This document shows, piece by piece, positions 1 to 5,745 of a DNA stretch of 6,323 nt (positions within the stretch are counted from its first letter, which is position 1; each line of letters starts with the position of its first letter). Under the pieces are notes generated by a model. That model did no database searches. It was not told the DNA's origin and worked only from the letters and a program-made list of their open reading frames with translations. Made by a program: the position numbers and the translations under genes. Source of the DNA: Candidatus Atribacteria bacterium (GTDB taxonomy: Bacteria > Atribacterota > Atribacteria > Atribacterales > Atribacteraceae); contig JAGPGC010000070.1 in the NCBI GenBank assembly GCA_018056205.1, forward strand, positions 1 through 6,323, given 5' to 3'.

Positions 1-318
1 AGTTCCTTCTCTTATTCGCCTGGAATGACTAAGCATACAAGCCCATAATCCTTGATGATGATGAAGAAAAAGTAGCTCAACTTTCCCTCCACTTGGATTC
101 TTTTTGGTATAAAAACGCGCTGGTATAACCCGGCTATCATTGACTACTAAAAGGTCTCCCGGCTTTAAATAACAACCTAATTCAAAAAACATCCGGTGTT
201 CGATTAACTGAGACTGACTATCGATAACCATTAATCGACAATGATCACGAGGAAAAGCCGGTTGCTGAGCAATGAGTTCTTCAGGAAGATAAAAATCAAA
301 ATCATCAGTTAGAATCAT
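1..318 (-). CDS. queA: S-adenosylmethionine:tRNA ribosyltransferase-isomerase QueA, N-terminal part
   Basis: QueA transfers and isomerises the ribosyl part of S-adenosylmethionine onto preQ1 at the wobble base (position 34) of GUN-anticodon tRNAs, giving epoxyqueuosine. Only the first 106 codons are present; the family is usually about 340-350 residues, so about two thirds lies beyond the left edge. The visible part has the family hallmarks: LPEELIAQ followed by RDxCRL (residues 11-29), GDLLVVNDSRVIPAR (54-68), GGKVELL (77-83) and the W-x(8)-RRIREG region (92-105). The ATG at 318 overlaps the TGA of the upstream spoIID gene as ATGA, so translation is probably coupled. An AAAAGGG lies about 10 nt upstream as a modest ribosome binding site. 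QueA works just before QueH, which is encoded in the same cluster. Identity is clear; the missing C-terminus cannot be judged. Confidence 0.95.
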   Translation of the reverse strand, partial: MILTDDFDFYLPEELIAQQPAFPRDHCRLMVIDSQSQLIEHRMFFELGCYLKPGDLLVVNDSRVIPARFYTKKNPSGGKVELLFLHHHQGLWACMLSHSRRIREGT

Positions 319-1751
319 TTAAAGCGAGCCCTTTTTATTTCACATCCAGGAAAATAATGAAACAATATTTCCTGATAAGAATATCCTTCCATTGCCATCC
401 CCCGAGCTCCCCATTGAGAGAGTCCAACCCCATGTCCGTAACCTCGCCCCTGTAGCAAGTAAATAACCTCAGTATTATAAGTTGATGTAGAATTATCATG
501 AATCTTAAGAATTTCTTTTTCTTCAAAATCTTCTTCAGGGTTAGAAAGGGAAGGCTTATTTGGTTGATTTGATTGTGATTTTTGCCTTTCTTGTTCGCGA
601 AGGCTCAGGAAAACTATAATATCATCAAGATTCCAGTCTTTGTCTAACATTTCCCGATATTCGGGTTCCTCTTCACTATCAGCTGGGTTTGCAGAAATGG
701 TAGGAGTAGGTGGCGGAGTTACTTTTGGTTTCGGTGTTGGTCTGGATATAATATTTCGGCTTGTGAGGGGAATGAGTTTAAAAAAGGTACTGGGAAGCCT
801 TTCATAACCCAAGGCTTCACGAACTTTGCTGGCTGGAATTTGATATTTCTTCAAGGTAGTTTGAATTTGAAATTCGCTTACCCTTTGGTTTCCGGAATTA
901 GGCTGTACTTGGACATCAATAATATTCCCTTGAATAAAACCTGCTTTTTGTAAGGCTAAAGTCAATTCTGAAGAACTTATTTCCACTTCCCATTGAGCGT
1001 GAGGAGAATCACTTTCCCAGGGTGAATCGACACTTACCAAATAGGGAACATTTTTACCCCAGACATTTAAGGCTGAATCAGTACAACCACCACTCTCGGA
1101 GTGAAAACAAACTCCTGCTGGTTGGTTTTGATAGGTAAGGATCAAATCCTTAATAGAATCCACCAATTTATTGGTAATAGAATCTTCTGCATTAATTCCT
1201 CCATAAACCTGGCAGTGTGATGAAGCACAAAAATCATAACCTTGATCTTGGTGTCGAGCGATATTTTTTACCGCATAGGTACGAGCAGTTATTATTTGAG
1301 CTTTTATGGCCTCTTCAGGCCAATGAGGATTTATTTCCTTTTTTATGGTTCCCCGAATATAATCATCTAAATAAACATGATTGATGACCATCAGGTTTCC
1401 GTTTTCATTTTTGATAGTTAAAGAACCCCGATAGGGGCGATTGTTCACTAAGATAAAACCCTTACCCTGGGTTGTTATCCGCATTGAAGAAGAAAGGAGT
1501 TGCTTTTTTTCCCAAACAACTTTTTTTCCACTTGAAATAAAAGTTAATTGTTCCTGAGCTGATATTGAATAAACTTTTTTATCAATTTGAACTTTTAAAC
1601 CAGCAGTTGAAGAAATTACAACTTCCGATTTTCCATTGATAATACAAACCGTAACTCTTAGATCACTTTTAGCCTGAACAGCTGCCATAAATGAAAAAAA
1701 TAGAAAAAACAAGAACGTCCATAATATTATTTTTTGGGATGTATGTTTCAT
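315..1751 (-). CDS. spoIID: SpoIID/LytB-family exported peptidoglycan lytic transglycosylase with a large internal insert
   Basis: Residues 1-27 form a signal peptide: Lys residues, a Phe/Leu-rich core, and a likely cut after VQA. The SpoIID domain starts near residue 125. The predicted catalytic glutamate is E139 in KKEINPHWPEEAIKAQ, followed by ARTYA (156-160), as in SpoIID lytic transglycosylases that cleave glycan strands. FCASSHCQVYGG (174-185) has C175 and C180, matching the cysteine pair linked to zinc binding in the Clostridioides difficile protein (from memory). FHSESGGCT (216-224) and VWGKNVPYLVSVDSPWE (230-246) are also typical. The family's C-terminal block GRGYGHGVGLSQWGARGMA spans 435-453. 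Between the two, residues about 336-427 are a proline-rich, then acidic and charged insert that most relatives lack. It starts 2 nt after the DUF2905 stop with a weak ribosome site (AGACGG). In spore formers the protein drives engulfment; in others it is a wall-remodelling or amidase-enhancer protein, and sporulation cannot be inferred from it alone. Confidence 0.93.
   Translation of the reverse strand: MKHTSQKIILWTFLFFLFFSFMAAVQAKSDLRVTVCIINGKSEVVISSTAGLKVQIDKKVYSISAQEQLTFISSGKKVVWEKKQLLSSSMRITTQGKGFILVNNRPYRGSLTIKNENGNLMVINHVYLDDYIRGTIKKEINPHWPEEAIKAQIITARTYAVKNIARHQDQGYDFCASSHCQVYGGINAEDSITNKLVDSIKDLILTYQNQPAGVCFHSESGGCTDSALNVWGKNVPYLVSVDSPWESDSPHAQWEVEISSSELTLALQKAGFIQGNIIDVQVQPNSGNQRVSEFQIQTTLKKYQIPASKVREALGYERLPSTFFKLIPLTSRNIISRPTPKPKVTPPPTPTISANPADSEEEPEYREMLDKDWNLDDIIVFLSLREQERQKSQSNQPNKPSLSNPEEDFEEKEILKIHDNSTSTYNTEVIYLLQGRGYGHGVGLSQWGARGMAMEGYSYQEILFHYFPGCEIKRARFK
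471..746 (-). other. Disordered insert region within the SpoIID-family protein
   Basis: Residues about 336-427 of the SpoIID-family protein. It begins with a Pro/Thr/Lys stretch that includes PTPKPK and a PPP triplet (346-348). An acidic patch (DSEEEPE, 359-365) follows, then a short segment that may be helical (WNLDDIIVFLSLREQERQ, 373-390). The last part is rich in Gln, Asn and Pro, followed by EEDFEEKE (406-413). It separates the main SpoIID domain from the C-terminal GHG block. The reading frame is open throughout and the conserved blocks resume on both sides, so it is a real insertion and not a frameshift. I assign it no function; an extracytoplasmic linker is the simplest reading. Confidence 0.7.
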
Positions 1752-1753
1752 AT

Positions 1754-1981
1754 TTACCGTCTAAAAATTGAGAAAATGAGGGTTAAAATAATACTAATGA
1801 TAATGCAGGTTACCCAGGGAAAATAAAAGGTAACATTTCCTCTTTTCACGATAATGTCGCCTGGTAGCCTCCCTAAACGCTGAAGAAATGGTATTTTGGG
1901 AAAAAATATCATCACCAGGCCGATTATCACCAATATGACTCCAATCATTAAGATGGTTTTTGCCCAAAAAGATATTTCCAT
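1754..1981 (-). CDS. DUF2905 family small two-helix membrane protein
   Basis: A 75-residue protein of the DUF2905 family, whose function is unknown. It has one transmembrane helix at about residues 6-27, the family signature LGRLPGD at 36-42, a short segment with VTFYFPWVT (50-58), and a second helix to about residue 72 ending in a basic tail (FRR). The start is set at the ATG at 1981. A TTG further upstream (2026) would add 15 residues translated from the queH 3' end that do not look like the family. An AAGGAG lies about 13 nt before the chosen ATG. This start places the first 34 nt inside the end of queH in another frame. Small DUF2905 genes sit next to ruvB and spoIID/queA in many Clostridia-type genomes, so the neighbourhood agrees with the family call. 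Confidence 0.88.
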   Translation of the reverse strand: MEISFWAKTILMIGVILVIIGLVMIFFPKIPFLQRLGRLPGDIIVKRGNVTFYFPWVTCIIISIILTLIFSIFRR

Positions 1982-2517
1982 AAACGTTTCTTTTCTCCTT
2001 CCCACAAACTGAATAAACAGCCACAATATTTTTGTCGATAAAGATTCATTTCAATTGAGTAATCTTTACTATTTCGATAAAAAGATTGGAAGTTCCTTTT
2101 TAAAAAAACCATACCGTTATCATCGGCTATTTGTTCACCAATTAGAAAAATGTTTTCTTTATTCTGAAAGGGACTAATAGTAAGGGTAGTAGTAAAGTAT
2201 TGAAATGAGTTTGTCTTTCCCCATTCCGCTACTTTTTGTAATCGTAGACGGTAACAACCATTACAACGATTTGATTCGGAAACAATTGTTTGAAAATAAT
2301 CACCAGGTCGATAGGGAAAAGGGGTTAAGCCTTTCTGACCAGAAATTTCTATATATCGGTAAAAATTTTCCTCTCTCCTGCAATATTCATCATAGGGATG
2401 AATATTGGGATTGTAAAAAAGAAAGGTGATATCCCATCCCTCTTTTTCAAGAGTTTCATAAACTCCTGCTGCACATGGTCCACAACAAGTATGGAGGAGA
2501 AGTTTAGGCTTACTCAT
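1948..2517 (-). CDS. queH: Epoxyqueuosine reductase QueH (DUF208 family)
   Basis: QueH reduces epoxyqueuosine in tRNA to queuosine, the last step of the pathway. It is unrelated in sequence to the cobalamin-dependent QueG. The 189-residue length fits the family. Conserved cysteine motifs are present: HTCCGPC at residues 9-15 (C11, C12, C15), RCNGCYRLRL at 84-93 (C85, C88), and YCGC at 164-167 (C165, C167). Known family members bind an iron-sulfur cluster plus a nearby metal with such cysteines. YNPNIHPYDEYCRR (35-48), TTTLTISPFQNK (109-120) and FYRNSKDY (147-153 area) are further family blocks. The ATG overlaps the ruvB TGA as ATGA, with an AAGGGA about 12 nt upstream, so it is likely coupled to ruvB. 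Its C-terminal codons overlap the start of the DUF2905 gene by 34 nt. The substrate is made by QueA, encoded two genes downstream. Confidence 0.94.
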   Translation of the reverse strand: MSKPKLLLHTCCGPCAAGVYETLEKEGWDITFLFYNPNIHPYDEYCRREENFYRYIEISGQKGLTPFPYRPGDYFQTIVSESNRCNGCYRLRLQKVAEWGKTNSFQYFTTTLTISPFQNKENIFLIGEQIADDNGMVFLKRNFQSFYRNSKDYSIEMNLYRQKYCGCLFSLWEGEKKRLWKYLFGQKPS

Positions 2518-3518
2518 AGCAACTTTTTTCCCTTAATGTATTGATGCCCTTGAGGAGTAATCATCCTTCCTCGGGGGGTACGAATCAATAATCCAACTTT
2601 AATCAAGAAGGGTTCATAGACTTCTTCTACAGTGGCGGCATCTTCACCTAACATCATTGCCAGGTTATTAATACCTACTGGTCCTCCATGGTAATGCTCT
2701 AATAATATTTTTAATAAATTTCGATCCATACTATTGAGTCCCATATCATCAATTTCGAGACATTCCAAGGCTTCTTTAACTATCTCTTTATTAATCGCCG
2801 ATTTCCCATAAAATTGGGCAAAATCCCTAACTCTTTTTAAAATTCGGTTAGCTATCCGTGGTGTTCCCCGAGATCTCCGAGCTATTTCACTAGAAGCATC
2901 CTGATCTATCGGAACGTTCATAACTACTGCTGAACGAAGAACAATAGCGGATAAATCATTTTGGTTATAAAAATCAAGTTTTTCAATAATGCCAAAACGA
3001 TTTCGCAGTGGGGCACTCAGCAGACTGATACGGGTAGTTGCTCCTATTAAGGTGAAGGAGGGTAAATTTATCCTCACACTTCTTGCTCCTGGTCCTTTAC
3101 CAATTAAAATATCCAGAGCGAAATCTTCCATGGCACTATAAAGGATTTCCTCACAAACCCGGGGCAGCCGATGAACTTCATCAATAAATAAAATATCTCC
3201 ATCTGATATGGTTGTTAAAATTGAAGCAACATCTCCTGAACGAGTTAAGCTAGGACCTGATAAATACCGGATATCAGCGTTCATTTCGTTGGCTATAATC
3301 GATGCCAGGGTGGTTTTGCCTAAACCAGGGGGGCCATAAAGAATGACATGGTCTAAGGATTCATCTCGAGCTAATGAGGCTTGAATGAAAACATTGAGAT
3401 TTGCTCTCACTTTATCTTGCCCAATAAATTCACTTAGCCTTTTGGGACGCAAAGAAATATCATCATCACCATCCCTTAATAAAGGGATGAAATCATTTGG
3501 TTTTGAGGCATCGTTCAT
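2514..3518 (-). CDS. ruvB: Holliday junction branch migration ATPase RuvB
   Basis: RuvB is the hexameric AAA+ motor that pumps DNA through the RuvA-bound Holliday junction. At 334 residues it is of normal length and complete. The N-terminal block LRPKRLSEFIGQDKV (23-37) is typical. Walker A is GPPGLGKTT (62-70) and Walker B is ILFIDEVHRL (109-118). Sensor 1 is LIGATTR (157-163), the arginine-finger region is APLRNRFG (169-176), and sensor 2 is RGTPR (217-221). The winged-helix domain shows GPVGINNLA (279-287) and EVYEPFLIKVGLLIRTPRGR (299-318). The ATG has a good Shine-Dalgarno (AGGTGG) 6 nt upstream and overlaps the ruvA TGA as ATGA. All catalytic motifs are intact. Confidence 0.98.
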   Translation of the reverse strand: MNDASKPNDFIPLLRDGDDDISLRPKRLSEFIGQDKVRANLNVFIQASLARDESLDHVILYGPPGLGKTTLASIIANEMNADIRYLSGPSLTRSGDVASILTTISDGDILFIDEVHRLPRVCEEILYSAMEDFALDILIGKGPGARSVRINLPSFTLIGATTRISLLSAPLRNRFGIIEKLDFYNQNDLSAIVLRSAVVMNVPIDQDASSEIARRSRGTPRIANRILKRVRDFAQFYGKSAINKEIVKEALECLEIDDMGLNSMDRNLLKILLEHYHGGPVGINNLAMMLGEDAATVEEVYEPFLIKVGLLIRTPRGRMITPQGHQYIKGKKLL

Positions 3519-4114
3519 TTCAAGCCACCTATTTTACTTAACGCTTTTTTTAAAAGAACTTCAGTTTCGTCGAATAAATCTTGATTTTCTTGCCAAAGTA
3601 TGTTCAAAACTCCTTCAATTTCACCAGTAGTATATCCCAAACCCGATAAGGCAGTTTTAACCTCTCTCCAAGTTTTAGTTATCTTTGGTGCTGTGGTTGT
3701 TGATATGAAGTCAAGCTTGCCCAAACGAGGTTTTAATTCCAATAGAAGTCGTTTAACCGTTTTTGAAGAAAGATTAATTCGAGAAGAGAGATAATCGACA
3801 TTTTCAGCTAATACGAGGTCGGTAAATTCTTTCCAGTTTATTCGGGAAAGAATTTTAAGAGCAGTTTTATGACCGATCCCTTTCACTCCGCAAATTAAAT
3901 CAAAAGTTTCTCGTTCTTTAGGATCTTCAAATCCATAATAAAAAAACTCGCCATCTTCTCGAAAGAAAAATCGAATATAAAGTTTTTTTTGTTCACCTAT
4001 TTTCCCGGGAGAAACAAAAGGAGTAACTTTTACCCGATAACCAAACCAATCGGTTTCAAGAATCCATTCATCATTTTCAATCGCCGCAAGCGTTCCTCGA
4101 ATTGAATCAAACAT
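3515..4114 (-). CDS. ruvA: Holliday junction branch migration protein RuvA
   Basis: RuvA binds the four-way junction as a tetramer and loads RuvB. The chosen ATG gives 199 residues and places the family's opening block (FDSIRGTL, residues 2-9) at the very start. A TTG at 4156 or an ATG at 4144 would add 14 or 10 residues that do not resemble RuvA. Domain I (OB fold) covers about 1-63 and includes FGYRVKV (24-30) and the acidic pin RED (52-54). The first helix-hairpin-helix is GVKGIGHKTALKILS (76-90). The second, around 107-131, keeps the flanking KTxxRLLLELK but has NLS (114-116) where most RuvA proteins have GIG. Domain III, which contacts RuvB, shows ALSGLGYTTGE (155-165). The gene overlaps the end of ruvC by 8 nt. 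No clear Shine-Dalgarno precedes the ATG, so translation probably depends on ribosomes finishing ruvC. Confidence 0.96.
   Translation of the reverse strand: MFDSIRGTLAAIENDEWILETDWFGYRVKVTPFVSPGKIGEQKKLYIRFFFREDGEFFYYGFEDPKERETFDLICGVKGIGHKTALKILSRINWKEFTDLVLAENVDYLSSRINLSSKTVKRLLLELKPRLGKLDFISTTTAPKITKTWREVKTALSGLGYTTGEIEGVLNILWQENQDLFDETEVLLKKALSKIGGLK
3519..3530 (-). promoter_or_regulatory. Shine-Dalgarno for ruvB inside ruvA
   Basis: AGGTGG stands 6 nt before the ruvB ATG, within the last codons of ruvA. It is among the strongest ribosome binding sites in the cluster and fits high, independent initiation of the hexameric motor subunit even though its start overlaps the ruvA stop. Confidence 0.7.
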
Positions 4115-4619
4115 AGGAATAATTGGTTTCAGATTGGAAAACATGGCAAATAGCAACAGCTAAAGCATCGGCAACATCGTCAGAAGTTAATGTTTTTTTT
4201 TGAAGATTGAGTATAGTTTCTACCATATAAATAACCTGCTCCTTTTTTGCTCTTCCGTAGCCAACCACCGACTGTTTCACTTGGAGGGGAGTATATTCAA
4301 AAACTGGGATAGATTGCATGGCTGCGTTTAATAAAATCACCCCTCTAGCTTCACCAACAGAAATAGCAGTTTTGGAATTTTTATTAAAAAAAATCTCCTC
4401 AACTACTAATGCATAAGGATGGTAATTATTTATTAATTGATCAATTTCTTGGAAAATAATAAACAATCTTTCAGCAAGCGAAATTTCTTTTTGGGTAGCG
4501 ATTGTTCCATATTTAATAGCTTTGACTTTTCCATCTTCCTTATTTTTACAGATAATCCCGTATCCAGTAGTTGCCGTGCCCGGATCGACTCCTAAAACTA
4601 TTTTTTCCTGAGATGACAT
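4107..4619 (-). CDS. ruvC: Crossover junction endodeoxyribonuclease RuvC
   Basis: RuvC is the dimeric, metal-dependent nuclease that nicks two opposing strands of a Holliday junction. At 170 residues it is full length. The four acidic catalytic positions of its RNase H-like fold are present: D12 in LGVDPGT (9-15), E74 in VVEEIFFNKN (72-81), and D148 and D151 in SDDVADALAVA (146-156). SVGEARGVIL (87-96) and EYTPLQVKQSVVGYGRAKKEQV (108-129) are typical RuvC blocks. It begins 6 nt after the yebC stop; a GGAG about 12 nt upstream, within the yebC end, can serve as ribosome binding site. Its stop codon lies inside the start of ruvA, completing the resolvasome set RuvC-RuvA-RuvB in one transcript. 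Confidence 0.97.
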   Translation of the reverse strand: MSSQEKIVLGVDPGTATTGYGIICKNKEDGKVKAIKYGTIATQKEISLAERLFIIFQEIDQLINNYHPYALVVEEIFFNKNSKTAISVGEARGVILLNAAMQSIPVFEYTPLQVKQSVVGYGRAKKEQVIYMVETILNLQKKTLTSDDVADALAVAICHVFQSETNYSYV

Positions 4620-4625
4620 CAGGAT

Positions 4626-5375
4626 TTACTGCTCCATCGACTCAAGTAACTCATCAGAAATTTCAAAATTTGAAAAGACTTCTTGGACATCATCCAACTC
4701 CTCCAAACCGTCAATTAGGTTTAGGGTTTGCTGGGCTTGTTTACCCTCCAGATGAACCGTGGTTTTTGGTATCATGGTAATTTCGGCATTGGTATAAACC
4801 ATTTTATTTTCATCAATAATGGCTTTAATTCGATCGAAGTCTCCTGGTGCAGTAATAATATCAATATTAGTATCAGAGGTTTGAATATCCTCGGCACCAG
4901 CTTCGATAGCAATCATAGTTAATTCATCTTCATCAACAGTTCCTTTATCAAAGGAAATTAAACCTTTTCTTTCAAATATCCAAGAAACCGAACCATTCTC
5001 TCCTAAGTTTCCACCTAATTTACTAAATAAATGTCTTACTTCGGCTGTGGTTCGATTCCGATTATCGGTAGTTGCATCAACTAGTACTGCCACTCCGCCT
5101 GGTCCATATCCTTCATAAGTTACTTCTTCGATGGTTACCCCTTCTAATTCTCCGATCCCTTTTTTAATCGCTTTCTCAATATTTTCAGCAGGCATATTGA
5201 TTTCACGTGCTTTTAATATTGCATCTCTGAGCCGTGGATTATTATCCGGGTTTCCGCCTCCCTGTCTCGCCGCTACCGTAATCAATCGGATTAATTTACT
5301 AAAAGCTTTCCCACGAGCTGCATCAGTTTTTCCTTTTTTATGTTTAATTGACGCCCACTTTGAATGTCCAGACAT
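4626..5375 (-). CDS. yebC: YebC/PmpR/TACO1-family protein
   Basis: A 249-residue member of the YebC/TACO1 family. Members have been described as DNA-binding regulators, and recent work (from memory) links several to easing ribosome stalling, notably at proline runs. The first gene of this operon often encodes YebC. Diagnostic blocks are MSGHSKWASIKHKKG (1-15), AFSKLIRLITVAARQGGGNP (24-43), NPRLRDAILKAREINMP (46-62), EGYGPGGVAVLV (88-99), TDNRNRTTAEVRHLFSK (103-119) and NLGENGSVSWIFERKG (123-138). The chosen ATG matches the invariant family N-terminus and follows AAGGGGG with about 8 nt spacing. An in-frame ATG at 5486 would add 37 residues read through the promoter and into the inverted repeat, and is rejected. 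A promoter lies 32-60 nt upstream. Confidence 0.96.
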   Translation of the reverse strand: MSGHSKWASIKHKKGKTDAARGKAFSKLIRLITVAARQGGGNPDNNPRLRDAILKAREINMPAENIEKAIKKGIGELEGVTIEEVTYEGYGPGGVAVLVDATTDNRNRTTAEVRHLFSKLGGNLGENGSVSWIFERKGLISFDKGTVDEDELTMIAIEAGAEDIQTSDTNIDIITAPGDFDRIKAIIDENKMVYTNAEITMIPKTTVHLEGKQAQQTLNLIDGLEELDDVQEVFSNFEISDELLESMEQ

Positions 5376-5391
5376 AGGTTTCCCCCTTCGT
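5376..5391 (-). promoter_or_regulatory. Ribosome binding site that fixes the yebC start
   Basis: On the minus strand GAAGGGGGAAACCT directly precedes ATG 5375. The purine run AAGGGGG is about 8 nt from the start codon. It supports this start over the upstream in-frame ATG at 5486, and it lies within the short predicted leader. Confidence 0.75.
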
Positions 5392-5406
5392 ATAAAGTCT
5401 AAATAT

Positions 5407-5435
5407 ATTTTACCATATATGTTTCTTGTTGTCCT
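5407..5435 (-). promoter_or_regulatory. Predicted sigma70-type promoter of the yebC-ruvCAB-queH-spoIID-queA operon
   Basis: Read on the minus strand, a -35-like AGGACA (5435-5430; 4 of 6 match to TTGACA) is followed by a 17-nt spacer and a -10 TAAAAT (5412-5407; 5 of 6 match to TATAAT). Bases TGG directly precede the -10, giving a partial extended -10 look. Transcription would start near 5400, leaving a leader of about 25 nt before yebC. It is the best candidate between the rRNA terminator and yebC. It is a consensus match only, with no experimental support. Confidence 0.6.
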
Positions 5436-5480
5436 ATACTGTAAATAAAGTGATGGTAAACAGTGATGAGTAAAAAATGC

Positions 5481-5600
5481 TGTCATCCTGAGCCCTCGCT
5501 TTTTGAGGGCGTGAGGATCTCATCCTTTCATCTTCTTGTTTAAGGAATATCCTTAAAAAATGGGATTCTCACGTCGCAAAATACGCTCCTCAGAATGACG
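5481..5600. repeat. MITE-like long imperfect inverted repeat
   Basis: Left arm 5481-5523 starts TGTCATCCTGAG. The right arm 5560-5600, read on the minus strand, starts CGTCATTCTGAG. The two arms align along about 41-43 nt, sharing GTCAT-C/T-CTGAG at the outer end and GTGAG-G/A-ATC-T/C-CAT at the inner end. The left arm holds its own hairpin (GCCCTC 5492-5497 with GAGGGC 5505-5510). The centre holds another (TTTAAGG 5539-5545 with CCTTAAA 5551-5557). No open reading frame of its own and no transposase are present, and no clear target-site duplication is visible. The outer sequence resembles the dispersed TTCTGAG...GAATCTC repeats seen in several bacterial phyla (from memory). Whether it is multicopy in this genome cannot be seen here. 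Confidence 0.7.
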
Positions 5601-5624
5601 GATTATGGTAAGTATTTTCATTTT

Positions 5625-5648
5625 CATGTGTTGCTGCCCAACAACATG
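5625..5648. other. Small hairpin in the rRNA-yebC intergenic region
   Basis: CATGTGTTG (5625-5633) can pair with CAACAACATG (5639-5648) with one bulged base, around a 5-nt loop. No T-run follows on either strand, so it does not look like an intrinsic terminator. The rest of 5601-5689 is AT-rich, and I see no gene, tRNA or clear promoter in it. Confidence 0.4.
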
Positions 5649-5689
5649 AGAGTTTATCCTAAAAATATAGTTATGAGCAATAGTTTATT

Positions 5690-5729
5690 CACAAAAATAG
5701 GGCTGAAGAACATCTCTCCAGCCCTATTT
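5690..5729 (-). terminator. Intrinsic terminator of the rRNA operon
   Basis: On the minus strand AAATAGGGCTG (5729-5719) pairs perfectly with CAGCCCTATTT (5705-5695), an 11-bp stem. About four more inner pairs (GAGA with TCTT, one G-U) leave a small loop. The T-run TATTTTTG overlaps the stem end and follows it. It begins about 17 nt after the 5S 3' end, as expected for an rrn operon terminator, and should insulate the ruv operon from rRNA transcription. Confidence 0.85.
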
Positions 5730-5745
5730 GATCCTTCATCTTAGT

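Noticed and set aside
1982..2026. Longer DUF2905 start at a TTG codon
   Set aside because: The extra 15 residues derive from the queH tail, do not resemble the family, and the ATG at 1981 has an AAGGAG upstream.
4115..4156. Longer RuvA starts (TTG at 4156, ATG at 4144)
   Set aside because: RuvA proteins begin at the block encoded from 4114; the extra residues come from the ruvC C-terminal region in another frame.
2205..5448. Several plus-strand open frames of 64-105 codons
   Set aside because: All lie opposite well-supported genes (queH, ruvB, ruvA, ruvC, yebC), and their translations show no recognisable family.
5376..5486. 37-residue N-terminal extension of YebC from the in-frame ATG at 5486
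   Set aside because: It runs through the inverted repeat and the predicted promoter, while the invariant YebC N-terminus and a good ribosome site sit at 5375.
5645..5690. Second promoter on the minus strand (TTGCTC with ATAAAC)
   Set aside because: Only half of the -35 matches and the -10 is poor; the candidate at 5407-5435 is better in both elements and spacing.
5376..5745. Riboswitch, tRNA or CRISPR in the only gene-free stretch
   Set aside because: The predicted leader is only about 25 nt, no cloverleaf was seen, and the repeat occurs as one inverted pair without spacers.
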